From Paraburkholderia gardini (GTDB lineage: Bacteria > Pseudomonadota > Gammaproteobacteria > Burkholderiales > Burkholderiaceae), in contig NZ_CAJQYY010000013.1 in NCBI RefSeq assembly GCF_907164575.1, forward strand, positions 90,938 through 154,937: 64,000 bases of DNA. The letters run 5' to 3'. This document shows, piece by piece, positions 9,085 through 18,435 of the stretch (position 1 is its first letter; every line of letters starts with the position of its first letter). A program made the position numbers and the translations under genes. The notes beneath the pieces are model-generated. The model was not told where the DNA came from. It ran no database searches and saw only the letters and a list, made by a program, of their open reading frames with translations.

Positions 9085-10293
9085 TTACTTCCACAACGCG
9101 CAGCGCGATTCCGCCTTCGTATCGAAAGCCTGGTCGCCCGGAATCGTCGCGAGGATCTTGAAGTAGTCCCACGGCTCTTTCGATTCGGACGGCTTCTTCA
9201 CTTCCATCAGATACATGTTGTGAATCATGCTGCCGTCCTGGCGGATATAGCCCTTCGCGTAGAAGTCGTCGATCTTGATCTTGTGAAGCTGATCCATCAC
9301 CTTGTCGCTGTCGGTCGTGCCGGCTGCCTGCACGGCCTTCAGATACGTCGTGACAGCCGAGTAGTCCGCAGCCTGCAGGCTGGTCGGCATCTTCTTCGTC
9401 TTCGCGAAGTAGCGCTGCGCCCACTGACGCGACTTCGCGTCCATGTTCCAGTACCAGCTGTCCGTTGCCAGCAGACCCTGCGTGGTTTCGAGACCCAGGC
9501 TGTGGATGTCGGTCAGGAAGACCAGCAGCGCGGCGATTTTCATCGTCTTCGTGATGCCGAATTCCTTCGCGGCCTTGATCGAGTTGATCGTGTCGCCGCC
9601 GGCATTCGCGAGGCCGAGCACCTGCGCCTTCGACGCTTGCGCCTGCAACAGGAACGACGAGAAGTCCGATGCCGACAGCGGATGACGCACTTCGCCGAGC
9701 ACCTGGCCGCCGTTCGCCTTCACGACGTCCGCGGTGTTCTTCTCCAGCGCCTTGCCGAAGGCGTAGTCAGCCGTCAGGAAGTACCACGTCTTGCCGCCCT
9801 GCTTCGTCACGGCGGAACCCGTGCCCTTCGCGAGCGCCATCGTGTCGTACGCGTAGTGGACCGTGTACGGCGTGCATTGCTCGTTCGTCAGGTTGTCCGC
9901 GCCCGCGCCGATGTTGATGTACGGAATCTTCTTTTCACCCGCGACCTGGCTGGTCGAGAGTGCCGTCGCCGAATTCGTGCCGCCGATGATCGCGTTCACG
10001 CCGTCGCGGTCAATCCATTCGCGCGCGCGCGAGGCCGCGATGTCAGCCTTGTTCTGGTGATCGGCGTAGACGAGTTCGATCGGCTTGCCGTTCACCTTGC
10101 CGCCGAAGTCGGCGATTGCCATGCGGATCGCTTCGAGGCCGCCCGGGCCATCGATGTCCGCGTACAGGCCCGAAAGATCGGTGATGAAGCCGATCTTCAC
10201 GGTGTCGCCCGCGGCGGCCTGAGCCGTGCCCATCGTCAGCGCGGTGCTGGCGAAGCAAAGTGCCGCGAGTCCTGCGAGAGTCTTCAGTTTCAT
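9085..10293 (-). CDS. livK: Branched-chain amino acid (HAAT) ABC transporter substrate-binding protein
   Basis: A 402-residue periplasmic type-I binding protein. The start at 10293 has AAGGAGA upstream and gives a typical signal peptide ending near AQAAAGD. The mature chain starts DTVKIGFITDLSGLYAD, a family hallmark. It is only distantly related to the two binding proteins of the first operon. Within livG-F-K-H-M it supplies substrate to LivH/LivM. Proteins of this branch are often annotated as amino acid or amide/urea binders; the sequence alone does not identify the ligand. Confidence 0.92.
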   Translation of the reverse strand: MKLKTLAGLAALCFASTALTMGTAQAAAGDTVKIGFITDLSGLYADIDGPGGLEAIRMAIADFGGKVNGKPIELVYADHQNKADIAASRAREWIDRDGVNAIIGGTNSATALSTSQVAGEKKIPYINIGAGADNLTNEQCTPYTVHYAYDTMALAKGTGSAVTKQGGKTWYFLTADYAFGKALEKNTADVVKANGGQVLGEVRHPLSASDFSSFLLQAQASKAQVLGLANAGGDTINSIKAAKEFGITKTMKIAALLVFLTDIHSLGLETTQGLLATDSWYWNMDAKSRQWAQRYFAKTKKMPTSLQAADYSAVTTYLKAVQAAGTTDSDKVMDQLHKIKIDDFYAKGYIRQDGSMIHNMYLMEVKKPSESKEPWDYFKILATIPGDQAFDTKAESRCALWK

Positions 10294-10360
10294 GCGTGTC
10301 TCCTTGTTTCCATGCTTGTGGTTATTCAGAGGCATTCAGGCGTTCCCACTACGTCGACGC

Positions 10361-11119
10361 TTACACCCCGAGCAGATCGTGTAGAACCGGCATCTTGCTT
10401 TCAAGCTCCCCTGCGCCAAAATGCTCGACGATACGGCCGTGTTCCATCACGTAAAAACGGTCCGCGAGCGGAGCCGCAAACCGGAAATTCTGTTCGACCA
10501 TGACGATCGTATAGCCGCGCGACTTGAGCGTCATGATCATGCGCGCGAGCGCCTGCACGATGACCGGCGCGAGACCTTCGGATATCTCGTCGAGCAGCAG
10601 CAGGTTCGCCCCAGTGCGCAGAATACGCGCGACGGCCAGCATCTGCTGCTCGCCACCCGACAGGCGCGTGCCCTGGCTCTGGCGCCGCTCCTGCAGGTTC
10701 GGGAACATCGCATAGATCTCGTCGATGGACATCGCGCGCGCCGCATCGCCGACGGGCGGCGGCAACAGCAGGTTTTCCTCGCACGACAGACTCGAAAAGA
10801 TGCCGCGCTCTTCCGGGCAATAACCGACGCCGCAGTGAGCGATCCTGTGCGTCGGCATCGCGATGGTTTCGCGGCCTGCTACCTGGATCGAGCCGGTGCG
10901 ACGCCCTGTGAGCCCCATAATCGCGCGCAGCGTCGTCGTGCGGCCGGCGCCGTTGCGGCCGAGCAGCGTGACGACTTCGCCCTGATTCACCGTGAGATCG
11001 ACGCCATGCAGAATGTGGGACTCGCCGTACCAGGCCTGCAAGCCTGCGATCGCGAGCGCGGGCACAGCACCGGCCGCGCCGCTCACTTCGGCGCTTTCGC
11101 GTTCCGCAATTGTGTTCAT
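10361..11119 (-). CDS. livF: ABC transporter ATP-binding protein, LivF family, with Arg in Walker A
   Basis: A 252-residue LivF-type ATPase. The Walker A motif reads GRNGAGRTT at residues 54-62, so the normally invariant lysine (residue 60) is arginine, encoded by CGC. The LSGGEQQ signature (153-159) and Walker B LLLLDE (173-178) are intact, with DEIS in place of the usual DEPS. Since LivG next to it has a normal Walker A, the importer may hydrolyse ATP asymmetrically. The start overlaps the livG stop by 4 bases. I recall the Arg variant in some LivF-like proteins of proteobacteria, so it may be a stable subfamily trait. Confidence 0.92.
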   Translation of the reverse strand: MNTIAERESAEVSGAAGAVPALAIAGLQAWYGESHILHGVDLTVNQGEVVTLLGRNGAGRTTTLRAIMGLTGRRTGSIQVAGRETIAMPTHRIAHCGVGYCPEERGIFSSLSCEENLLLPPPVGDAARAMSIDEIYAMFPNLQERRQSQGTRLSGGEQQMLAVARILRTGANLLLLDEISEGLAPVIVQALARMIMTLKSRGYTIVMVEQNFRFAAPLADRFYVMEHGRIVEHFGAGELESKMPVLHDLLGV

Positions 11120-11895
11120 GCATGCGCTCCGGCGAGGGCCGCGTCCGCGCTACCCATGTAGGCCTGCATCACGAGCGGATTCTTCGACACATCCGCGTAG
11201 CTGCCTTCGGCCAGCACCTCGCCGCGTTGCAGGACCGTGATCGTATCCGAGATGCCGGCGATGACGTTCATGTTGTGCTCGACCATCAGGATCGTGCGTC
11301 CCGCCGATACTTTCTTGATGAGCGCCGTCACGCGGTCGACGTCCTCGTGGCCCATGCCCTGCGTGGGTTCGTCGAGCAGCATGAGTTCGGGCTCCATCGA
11401 AAGCGTCGTTGCGATTTCGAGCGCGCGCTTGCGGCCGTACGAGAGCTCGACGGTCGGCACATCGGCGAAATCGCTGAGGCCCACCTGCGTGAGCAGATCC
11501 ATCGCGCGGTCGTTCAGCGCGCGCAGCGAGCGCTCGCTCTTCCAGAAATGAAAGGCTGTGCCGAGCGAGCGCTGCAGCCCGATGCGAACGTTCTGCAATG
11601 CTGTCAGATGCGGAAATACCGCGGAAATCTGAAACGACCGGATGATGCCGCGCCGCGCGATCTGCGCCGGACGTTCACGGGTGATGTCGACGCCGTTGAA
11701 GACGATCTGGCCCGCTGTCGGTTCAAGGAATTTGGTCAGCAGGTTAAAGCAGGTGGTTTTACCAGCGCCGTTAGGGCCGATGAGCGCGTGGATCGACCCG
11801 CGGCTCACGCGCAGGTTCACACCGCTCACGGCGGTGAACCCTTTGAATTCCCTGGTCAATCCGCGCGTCTCAAGAATCGTGTCGCCGAGAATCAT
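11116..11895 (-). CDS. livG: ABC transporter ATP-binding protein, LivG family
   Basis: A 259-residue LivG-type ATPase, first gene of the operon livG-F-K-H-M. The ATG at 11895 is preferred, with GGAAGGG just upstream; a TTG four codons earlier would overlap that site. Walker A is GPNGAGKTT near residue 41, followed by the LivG-typical ELSYGRKRALEIA signature and LLLDEPTQGMG. This ATPase is canonical, unlike its LivF partner. The 240-base gap upstream (11896-12135) must hold the operon promoter; it contains a spaced inverted repeat. Confidence 0.93.
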   Translation of the reverse strand: MILGDTILETRGLTREFKGFTAVSGVNLRVSRGSIHALIGPNGAGKTTCFNLLTKFLEPTAGQIVFNGVDITRERPAQIARRGIIRSFQISAVFPHLTALQNVRIGLQRSLGTAFHFWKSERSLRALNDRAMDLLTQVGLSDFADVPTVELSYGRKRALEIATTLSMEPELMLLDEPTQGMGHEDVDRVTALIKKVSAGRTILMVEHNMNVIAGISDTITVLQRGEVLAEGSYADVSKNPLVMQAYMGSADAALAGAHA

Positions 11896-11988
11896 GTTCC
11901 CTTCCAAACGGAGTGAGGCGAACTGCTACGATCTTCCGCGCCTGACTGCCGCGCGACGTTTTATGACGACACCCCCGTGTCGCCCGTT

Positions 11989-12033
11989 TGCGTGGTGCAC
12001 CAATGCGGACGGTAATCCATGCCGCACCACGCA
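11989..12033. promoter_or_regulatory. Spaced inverted repeat upstream of livG
   Basis: TGCGTGGTGC (11989-11998) and its exact reverse complement GCACCACGCA (12024-12033) are separated by 25 bases, about 95-140 bases upstream of livG. The half-site spacing of roughly three helical turns suits a dimer-of-dimers regulator or DNA loop. No matching regulator gene is adjacent. Confidence 0.35.
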
Positions 12034-12135
12034 GCACGGGTGCCATTGTCTCGCCAATGATGCAGCGCATTCATCGGGATTTGCACTTAGTGTTTTATGC
12101 GCACCCCTCATTCGATTACGTGCAAGTCTTGCATG

Positions 12136-13845
12136 TCATGCAATTGACACGGTCTGCGGGCGATGTGTCTCTGTTTCGAGACCCGAGCGCCGGGCACGGC
12201 GATCGGCGCGGATCATCTCGCTTGCGCGCTCCGCGATCATCAGTGTCGGCGAGTTCGTGTTGCCAGACGTGATGGTCGGCATGACCGAAGCGTCGACGAC
12301 ACGCAGACCGTCGACGCCGATCACGCGCAGCCGGTTGTCGACGACCGCGGTGGGATCGTCGGCGACGCCCATGCGGCAGGTGCCGACTGGATGAAAGATC
12401 GTCGTGCCGACCTGGCCGGCGGCCTGCTGCAGTTCTTCTTCCGTCTGAAACTGGATACCGGGCAGGATTTCTTCTGGACGATAGCGCGCCAGTGCCGGCG
12501 CCGCTGCGATCCGGCGCGTCAGGCGCAGCGCGTTGGCGGCAACATGACGGTCATGGTCGGTGGAGAGATAGTTTGGCGCGATGAGCGGCGCCGCAAGCGG
12601 ATCGTTCGATCCGATGTGGATGCTACCGCGCGACGTGGGCCGCAGATGGCACACCGAAGCCGTAAACGCGTTGAAGCGATGCAGCGGCTCGCCGAACCGG
12701 TCGAGCGACAGCGGCTGCACGTGGTACTCCAGATCGGGGCGCGTGAGCGCGCGGTCATCGGGATCCGACTTTGCGAATGCGCCGAGTTGCGATGGCGCCA
12801 TCGACATCGGTCCGCTTTGCAGCAGCAGGTATTGCAGGCCGATCATCAGTTTGCCCCACCAGTGCGCGGACGCCGTGTTGAGCGTACGTACGCCGTCGAC
12901 CTTGAAGGCCATGCGTAATTGAAGATGGTCCTGAAGGTTTTCGCCGACGCCGGGCAGATCGCGCACGACGTCGATACCCAGGTTTTGCAGACGCGCGCCG
13001 CTGCCGATGCCTGAGAGCTCGAGCAGTTGCGGCGAGTTGACGGCACCCGAACTGAGCACGACTTCGCAGCGCGCTTTCGCGATGAAGTCGGTATTGCCGC
13101 CACGATATTCGACACCTGTGCAGCGGCGTCCTTCGAAGACGAGGCGTTGCGTGTGCGCGCCTGTGATGATCGTCAGGTTTGGGCGTTGCATTGCCGGGCG
13201 GAGGAACGCTTTCGAGGCATTCCAGCGGATACCGCGTTTCTGGTTGACGTCGAAGTAGCCGACGCCGGTGTTGTCACCGCGGTTGAAGTCGTCGGTGGCC
13301 GGGATACCGGTTTCCTGCGCGGCTTGCGCGAAGGTTTCGAGCACCTTCCATTTGAGCCGCTGTTTTTCGACGCGCCACGGGCCGCCTGCGCCGTGCGATT
13401 CGCTGGCGCCGCCGTGATGGTCCTCGCTGCGCTTGAAGACGGGGAGGACGTTTTGCCAGGCCCATGACGGGTCGTTCGTGATGCGCGCCCAGTCATCGTA
13501 ATCTTCGCGCTGGCCGCGCATGTAGATCATGCCGTTGATCGACGAGCTGCCTCCCAGTACGCGTCCGCGTGGATAAGAGAGGGAGCGGCCGTTCAGGCCG
13601 GATTCCGGTTGTGTTTTATAGAGCCAGTCGGTGCGGGGATTGCCGATGCAGTAGAGGTAGCCGACCGGCACATGAATCCAGTGGTAGTCGTCCTTGCCGC
13701 CGGCTTCCAGTAGCAGTACCTGCACGTCTTTATCTTCGCTAAGGCGATTGGCAAGCACGCAGCCTGCCGTGCCGGCGCCGATTACGATGTAGTCGAATTC
13801 GCCTTCCAGCACGCGATGGTTTGTTTCTTCATTCATGGTGGTCAC
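12136..13845 (-). CDS. GMC-family oxidoreductase (choline/alcohol dehydrogenase-like)
   Basis: A 569-residue flavoprotein of the glucose-methanol-choline family. The FAD-binding motif VIGAGTAGC lies near residues 21-29, PRGRVLGGSSSINGM near 94-108, and the C-terminal active-site block has FHPVGTCRMG (catalytic His) and SGNTNSPT (catalytic Asn). This fits oxidation of an alcohol to an aldehyde with electrons passed to O2 or a quinone. It resembles BetA, but no betB or betI is adjacent, so a choline role is not supported. Start: GTG at 13845 has AAGGAA eight bases upstream; ATG at 13836 is the alternative. Confidence 0.9.
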   Translation of the reverse strand: MTTMNEETNHRVLEGEFDYIVIGAGTAGCVLANRLSEDKDVQVLLLEAGGKDDYHWIHVPVGYLYCIGNPRTDWLYKTQPESGLNGRSLSYPRGRVLGGSSSINGMIYMRGQREDYDDWARITNDPSWAWQNVLPVFKRSEDHHGGASESHGAGGPWRVEKQRLKWKVLETFAQAAQETGIPATDDFNRGDNTGVGYFDVNQKRGIRWNASKAFLRPAMQRPNLTIITGAHTQRLVFEGRRCTGVEYRGGNTDFIAKARCEVVLSSGAVNSPQLLELSGIGSGARLQNLGIDVVRDLPGVGENLQDHLQLRMAFKVDGVRTLNTASAHWWGKLMIGLQYLLLQSGPMSMAPSQLGAFAKSDPDDRALTRPDLEYHVQPLSLDRFGEPLHRFNAFTASVCHLRPTSRGSIHIGSNDPLAAPLIAPNYLSTDHDRHVAANALRLTRRIAAAPALARYRPEEILPGIQFQTEEELQQAAGQVGTTIFHPVGTCRMGVADDPTAVVDNRLRVIGVDGLRVVDASVMPTITSGNTNSPTLMIAERASEMIRADRRARRSGLETETHRPQTVSIA

Positions 13846-13913
13846 CCAGTCGTTCCTTGTTCGGGTCGCCGTTCACGACATACCGATGGGGTTTTTTGCC
13901 GCAGCGCGTGGTT

Positions 13914-14550
13914 ATTTTTTGTTGGCCTTTCCTTGTATTCGCGTCGGTCTATTGGCGTTGCCCCTGTGCGGGGCGGCACCTACTTTTCTTTGCCTTGCCA
14001 AAGAAAAGTAGGCAAAAGAAAGGCGCTTCGACAACTCATCTTTTCCAAGGGTGTCACACGCGGGGAATGGCAACCCATGAAGTGTCGCCCCCGCACTTCA
14101 CACGACATCGGTCCCCGCGCGATTCCATCTCGCGCGCGTTCAGCGCAGATGACAAAGCCGTCATCCACCCGACTCCACGCTTCGCGTGTCGCCGATCGGC
14201 ATAACCTTCCCATGCAACCGCAACTGCTAATACTCGACACCTCGCGCTGCAAAAACATCACTTTGACCGACCGCACCGCAGCGCACGCAGTGCGAAGCGG
14301 GATGAATGACAGCCTTGTCACGAGCATGGAACGCGCGCGGGACTGAATCGCGCGGGGACCGATGCCGGATGAAGTGCGGGGGCGACACTTCATGGGTTGC
14401 CATTCCCCAACGATGACACACCGGGAAAAGATGAGTTGTCGAAGCGCCTTTCTTTTGCTTACTTTTCTTTGGAAGACAAAGAAAAGTAAGTGCCGCCCCG
14501 CACAGGGGCAACACTAATAGACCAACACCAATACAAGGAAAGGCCAACAA
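13914..14550. repeat. Inverted-pair repeat element, copy 1
   Basis: Two arms of about 270-280 bp (13914-14193 and 14281-14550) are imperfect reverse complements around a central stretch of about 90 bp. Each arm begins at TGTTGGCCTTTCCTTGTAT and contains the hairpin CCTACTTTTCTTTG/CAAAGAAAAGTAGG (TTACTTTTCTTTG in the right arm) and GCCCCTGTGCGGGGC. The same design recurs at 42103-42800 with a different centre. No transposase is present. Short open frames inside the arms occur in all copies and look non-coding. This fills the 731-base gap between the GMC and mmsA genes. Confidence 0.85.
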
Positions 14551-14576
14551 CAACGACAACAACAAAACCAGACCCT

Positions 14577-16097
14577 CTACTTGGCCACCGGCATCGTAAA
14601 CTCAGCACCCTTGGCAATACTGTCAGGCCACCGCTGCATGATGCTCTTGTAGCGGGTATAAAACCTCACGCCTTCTTCCCCATAAGCATGGTGATCACCA
14701 AACAGCGACCGCTTCCACCCACCAAACGAGTGCCATGCCATCGGCACAGGAATAGGCACATTAATCCCGACCATCCCGATCTCGATCTGCCGCGAAAAAG
14801 CACGGGCCACACCGCCGTCGGAGGTAAACAACGACACACCATTAGCAAACTCGTTCGCGTTGATCAACGCAACAGCAGAAGCAAAATCCGGCACCCGAAC
14901 CACGCACAACACGGGACCGAAAATCTCTTCCTTATAAATCGTCATGTCGGTCTGCACATCGTCGAACAAGGTCCCGCCGAGGAAAAACCCCGCCTCATGA
15001 CCATCGACCTGATGTCCACGTCCATCCACCACAAGCTTCGCGCCAGCCGCAACGCCCGCTTCGATAAATCCCGCAACCTTCGCGCGATGCGCCGACGTCA
15101 CGAGCGGCCCCATCTCAGCCTCTGAATCCATCCCGTTGCGAATCCTCAGCGCCTTCACGCGCGGTGTCAGCCGCTCGATCAGGTCGTCGGCAATGTGTCC
15201 CACCGCGACCGCAACCGAAATCGCCATGCAGCGCTCACCCGCCGATCCATACGCGGCACCGATCAACGCATCGACAACCTGGTCGAGATTGGCATCCGGC
15301 ATCACAACCAGATGGTTCTTCGCACCACCCAGCGCCTGCACGCGCTTGCCTCGCTTCGTGCCTTCCGTGTAGATGTATTCGGCAATCGGCGTCGAACCGA
15401 CAAACGAAAGCGCGCTCACATCGGGATGCTGCAGCAGCGCATCGACGGCAACCTTGTCGCCATGAACGACGTTGAATACGCCATCCGGTAAACCGGCTTC
15501 CTTCAACAGTTCAGCAAGCAGGACAGCAACCGAGGGATCGCGCTCCGACGGCTTCAGCACGAACGTATTCCCGCACGCAATCGCAACCGGGAACATCCAG
15601 CTCGGCACCATCATCGGGAAGTTGAACGGCGTCACGCCCGCCACCACACCCAGCGGCTGACGCAGATTCCAGTTGTCGATGCCACCGCCGATCTGGTCGG
15701 TGAAGTCGGTCTTCAGCAGATTCGGAATGCCACACGCGAACTCGACAATCTCGATGCCGCGCATCACCTCGCCCTTCGCGTCGGAAAACACCTTGCCGTG
15801 TTCACGCGTGATCAACTCCGCCAGCTCATCGTGGTGACGGTCAAGCAACTCCTTGAACCGGAACAGAACGCGGGCGCGCTTGATGGGCGCTGTCGCGCTC
15901 CACGCCGGATACGCAGCCTTCGCGGCAGCCACGGCGGCATCGACCTCCGCCACGCTCGCAAGCGGAACACGCGCGCTCACGCTGCCAAGCGCCGGATTGA
16001 ATACGTCGGCAAAGCGACCGCTCTTGCCTTCAGCCATGCGCCCATTAATAACGTGGGTCAGCGCGCGAACGCGGGCGCCCTGGTCTGTCTCGCTCAT
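14577..16097 (-). CDS. mmsA: CoA-acylating methylmalonate-semialdehyde dehydrogenase
   Basis: A 506-residue aldehyde dehydrogenase. It oxidises (methyl)malonate semialdehyde to propionyl-CoA or acetyl-CoA with NAD+ and CoA in valine, beta-alanine or inositol breakdown. MMSDH hallmarks are [14 protein letters not shown] near residue 150, the catalytic GERCMAIS and [12 protein letters not shown]. The start at 16097 has AGGAGA six bases upstream. It is divergent from a LysR-type gene that probably controls it. No mmsB follows; the repeat element lies directly downstream, with its right arm ending 26 bases from the stop codon. Confidence 0.93.
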   Translation of the reverse strand: MSETDQGARVRALTHVINGRMAEGKSGRFADVFNPALGSVSARVPLASVAEVDAAVAAAKAAYPAWSATAPIKRARVLFRFKELLDRHHDELAELITREHGKVFSDAKGEVMRGIEIVEFACGIPNLLKTDFTDQIGGGIDNWNLRQPLGVVAGVTPFNFPMMVPSWMFPVAIACGNTFVLKPSERDPSVAVLLAELLKEAGLPDGVFNVVHGDKVAVDALLQHPDVSALSFVGSTPIAEYIYTEGTKRGKRVQALGGAKNHLVVMPDANLDQVVDALIGAAYGSAGERCMAISVAVAVGHIADDLIERLTPRVKALRIRNGMDSEAEMGPLVTSAHRAKVAGFIEAGVAAGAKLVVDGRGHQVDGHEAGFFLGGTLFDDVQTDMTIYKEEIFGPVLCVVRVPDFASAVALINANEFANGVSLFTSDGGVARAFSRQIEIGMVGINVPIPVPMAWHSFGGWKRSLFGDHHAYGEEGVRFYTRYKSIMQRWPDSIAKGAEFTMPVAK

Positions 16098-16188
16098 ATC
16101 TTTTCTCCTGGATGAAAATCGGCACGCATGCATTGCACGCACGGTTCACCGAAGCGTAAACGCCCCCGGCACCCTAAATCCAATGAGT

Positions 16189-16205
16189 TATGCTCAATTG
16201 CGATA
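16189..16205. promoter_or_regulatory. LysR-type operator (TAT-N11-ATA) between mmsA and the LysR gene
   Basis: TATGCTCAATTGCGATA matches the LysR-family T-N11-A box in its extended TAT-N11-ATA form and lies in the 130-base divergent gap, 23 bases upstream of the LysR start and about 92 upstream of mmsA. This is the expected place for an autoregulatory and activation site. Confidence 0.5.
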
Positions 16206-16227
16206 TAAGACAGGCTAATATCAGGAT

Positions 16228-17127
16228 ATGGACCTGACTCTGCTCCGGGCATTCGTTACCGTCGCGCGCGAGGGCAATCTCACGCGCGCGGCCGTGCAAC
16301 TGCATCTGACCCAACCCGCCGTCAGCCTGCAGATCAAGCATCTGCAGGAAACGCTCGGCGTGTCGCTCTTCACGCGCACATCGCACGGACTCACGCTGAC
16401 CCGCGACGGTCAGGCTTTGCTGCCGCACGCGGAGCGCACGCTCAACGCGGCGAGCGATGTGCAGCGCGCCGCCGCCGCGCTGCGCCACGAAGTGCGCGGC
16501 CGGCTGCGCATCGGCACCATCCTCGATCCGGAATTCCTGCGGCTGGGCGGCTTTCTCCGGCAGCTCGTCGAAACCTGGCCGCATATCGAAACCGCGCTGC
16601 GTCACGGTATGTCAGGCTGGGTGCGCGACCAGGTTCTCGCGGGCGAACTCGACGTCGGTTATTACATCGGCCAGCCTGCGGACGAAGGAAGTCGCAGCGA
16701 AGCGGCGTTCCACACGCTCACGCTGACGCACTTCAAGTATCGTGTGCTCGCGCCCCCGGGCTGGAAAGACCGCGTCAAGGGCGCGCGCGACTGGCGCGCG
16801 CTCGCCGCGCTGCCGTGGATCTGGACGCCGCCGGCGTCGGCGCACAACCGGTTGCTGTCGCATCTGTTCGGCGAAGCCGGCGTCAAGCCAGTGAAAGTGG
16901 CTGAAGTCGATCAGGAGCCGTCGATGCTCGATCTCGTCAAATCGGGCGTCGGACTCACGCTCGCCCGCGACGCCACGGCAATCGCCGAGGCGCACGCCCA
17001 CGCGCTGACGATCGTGGAGGGCATCACGGTGCCTACCGAACTCACGTTCATCTCGCTCGCGAGCCGCAAGGACGAACCGGCCATCGCCGCCGCCATCAAG
17101 CTGATCGAGCAGCAGTGGACGATATGA
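16228..17127 (+). CDS. LysR-family transcriptional regulator
   Basis: A 299-residue LysR-type regulator. The N-terminal winged helix-turn-helix (residues 1-60) has the usual TRAAVQLHLTQPAVSLQIKHLQ pattern, here broken over residues 19-41, and residues 90-299 form the effector-binding domain. It is divergent from mmsA across a short shared promoter gap that carries a TAT-N11-ATA box, so it most likely regulates mmsA and itself. The effector is unknown; a valine- or beta-alanine-pathway intermediate would make sense. Confidence 0.92.
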   Translation: MDLTLLRAFVTVAREGNLTRAAVQLHLTQPAVSLQIKHLQETLGVSLFTRTSHGLTLTRDGQALLPHAERTLNAASDVQRAAAALRHEVRGRLRIGTILDPEFLRLGGFLRQLVETWPHIETALRHGMSGWVRDQVLAGELDVGYYIGQPADEGSRSEAAFHTLTLTHFKYRVLAPPGWKDRVKGARDWRALAALPWIWTPPASAHNRLLSHLFGEAGVKPVKVAEVDQEPSMLDLVKSGVGLTLARDATAIAEAHAHALTIVEGITVPTELTFISLASRKDEPAIAAAIKLIEQQWTI

Positions 17128-17315
17128 GCGCTCCTCATGACAGCTTCCGCCGCACCGGGTGATGTAAAGACAGTGTCACGCGCTTTTTGCTAGATTCGTG
17201 TTTTGCGCACCGCGCAATGGCCGTCTTTTTCCCGCCTCTCCGTTGGCCCATCCCGACGCGCTTCACCGAATGACGTGAAGTCGCCGCTCGCCCTATCTTT
17301 CGACAGGAGTCTCAC

Positions 17316-17864
17316 ATGGCCCGCAACATCGAGATCAAAGCCCGCGCCAGACAGTTCGATGAACTACGCGAACGCGCCGCACAGCTTTCGCCGGACGCGC
17401 CGCTGATCTTCCGCCAGCAGGACTTCTTCTACGACGTGCCGCGTGGACGTCTGAAGCTGCGCCAGTTCGACGACGGCACGCCCGCCGAACTGATCTTCTA
17501 TCAGCGCGACGACCGCGACGGCCCGAAGGCTTCGTATTACACGCGCAGCCCGGTCACGAATGCCGAAGCGATGCACTCATTGCTGGCGACGGCCCTGACC
17601 ACACGCGGCATCGTCACGAAAGAACGCCACGTGTATCTGACGGGACGCACGCGGATTCATCTGGACCGCGTCGACGGTCTGGGCGATTTCATCGAACTGG
17701 AGGTCGTGCTCGCGCAGGACGACGACGAAGCAGGCGGCGAAGCCGAAGCGCACGCGCTGTTCGCGAAGCTCGGTGTGCCGGAAGCGGATCTTGTGCCGGT
17801 CTCCTACGTGGACCTGCTTAATCTGGAAACCGAGCTGGAAACCGGGCTGGAAACCGCCCGTTGA
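17316..17864 (+). CDS. CYTH-domain protein (class IV adenylate cyclase-like / thiamine triphosphatase-like)
   Basis: A 182-residue CYTH tunnel-fold protein. The N-terminus MARNIEIKAR carries the ExExK-type signature in the form EIKAR, and later strands hold acidic and basic residues (KLRQF, IFYQRDD, ERHVYL, FIELEVVL) that line the triphosphate tunnel. Members cleave organic or inorganic triphosphates, and some make cAMP, so the exact activity is open. The start at 17316 follows GACAGGAG. The C-terminus ends in three near-identical 12-bp units (17823-17858) encoding LETE-LETG-LETA, which suggests recent slippage. It stands alone. Confidence 0.85.
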   Translation: MARNIEIKARARQFDELRERAAQLSPDAPLIFRQQDFFYDVPRGRLKLRQFDDGTPAELIFYQRDDRDGPKASYYTRSPVTNAEAMHSLLATALTTRGIVTKERHVYLTGRTRIHLDRVDGLGDFIELEVVLAQDDDEAGGEAEAHALFAKLGVPEADLVPVSYVDLLNLETELETGLETAR

Positions 17865-17908
17865 AGGTGACCCGAAGCGGCCTGGCCACCCTTGAAACGC
17901 CCGCCCGG

Positions 17909-18409
17909 TTACGTGGCGGGCGCAGCGGGCGCGCCTGGCGAAAGATGGCCGAGCGGCAGCGGCCCATTGCGCTTGAACGTGGTGAGCACGATATTGGAGC
18001 GCACGCTGTCGACGCCGGGCACGCGCATCAGCTTCTTCATCACAAACGATGACAACGCGTTCAGATCGGGCGCCACGATTCGCAGCAGATAATCCGCATC
18101 GCCCACCACGGCGTGGCATTCCAGCACTTCCGGCAGCACGTCGAGTTGCTGCTGGAACTGCTCGATGATCGAATCGCCGTGATGCTTCAGTTTCAGGCTG
18201 GTGAATGCGGTGACGCCGAGCCCGAGCTTCTCGGGCCGCAACACGACGCGATAGCCGTCGATCACACCCGCCGATTCGAGTCGCTGCAGCCGCCGGCCGA
18301 TCTGCGATGGCGACAGCGGTATCTGCTCGCCAAGCTGCTGGTGCGTCGCGCGTCCAAAGCGCTGCAGCACTTCCAGAAGCGCCAGATCAAAGTGATCCAG
18401 TTCGAGCAT
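17909..18409 (-). CDS. Lrp/AsnC-family transcriptional regulator
   Basis: A 166-residue Lrp/AsnC regulator: helix-turn-helix at residues about 5-60 (LSPSQIGRRLQRLESAGVI) and a C-terminal RAM ligand-binding domain. The start at 18409 has GGAGA upstream. A 23-bp palindrome lies 27 bases before the start and is the likely autoregulatory operator. It is divergent from phhB, which in Burkholderia-type genomes sits with aromatic amino acid genes, so control of phenylalanine/tyrosine metabolism is a reasonable guess. Confidence 0.92.
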   Translation of the reverse strand: MLELDHFDLALLEVLQRFGRATHQQLGEQIPLSPSQIGRRLQRLESAGVIDGYRVVLRPEKLGLGVTAFTSLKLKHHGDSIIEQFQQQLDVLPEVLECHAVVGDADYLLRIVAPDLNALSSFVMKKLMRVPGVDSVRSNIVLTTFKRNGPLPLGHLSPGAPAAPAT

Positions 18410-18435
18410 GATCGTTCTCCGCATTAAACAGCAAT

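Noticed and set aside
9043..10503. Open frame of 486 codons antisense to livK
   Set aside because: Arg-rich shadow with no family resemblance; livK has a ribosome-binding site, signal peptide and conserved domain.
13816..14346. Small proteins within repeat-element copy 1
   Set aside because: The frames exist in every arm copy on both strands and vary with the repeat, with no ribosome-binding site or domain.
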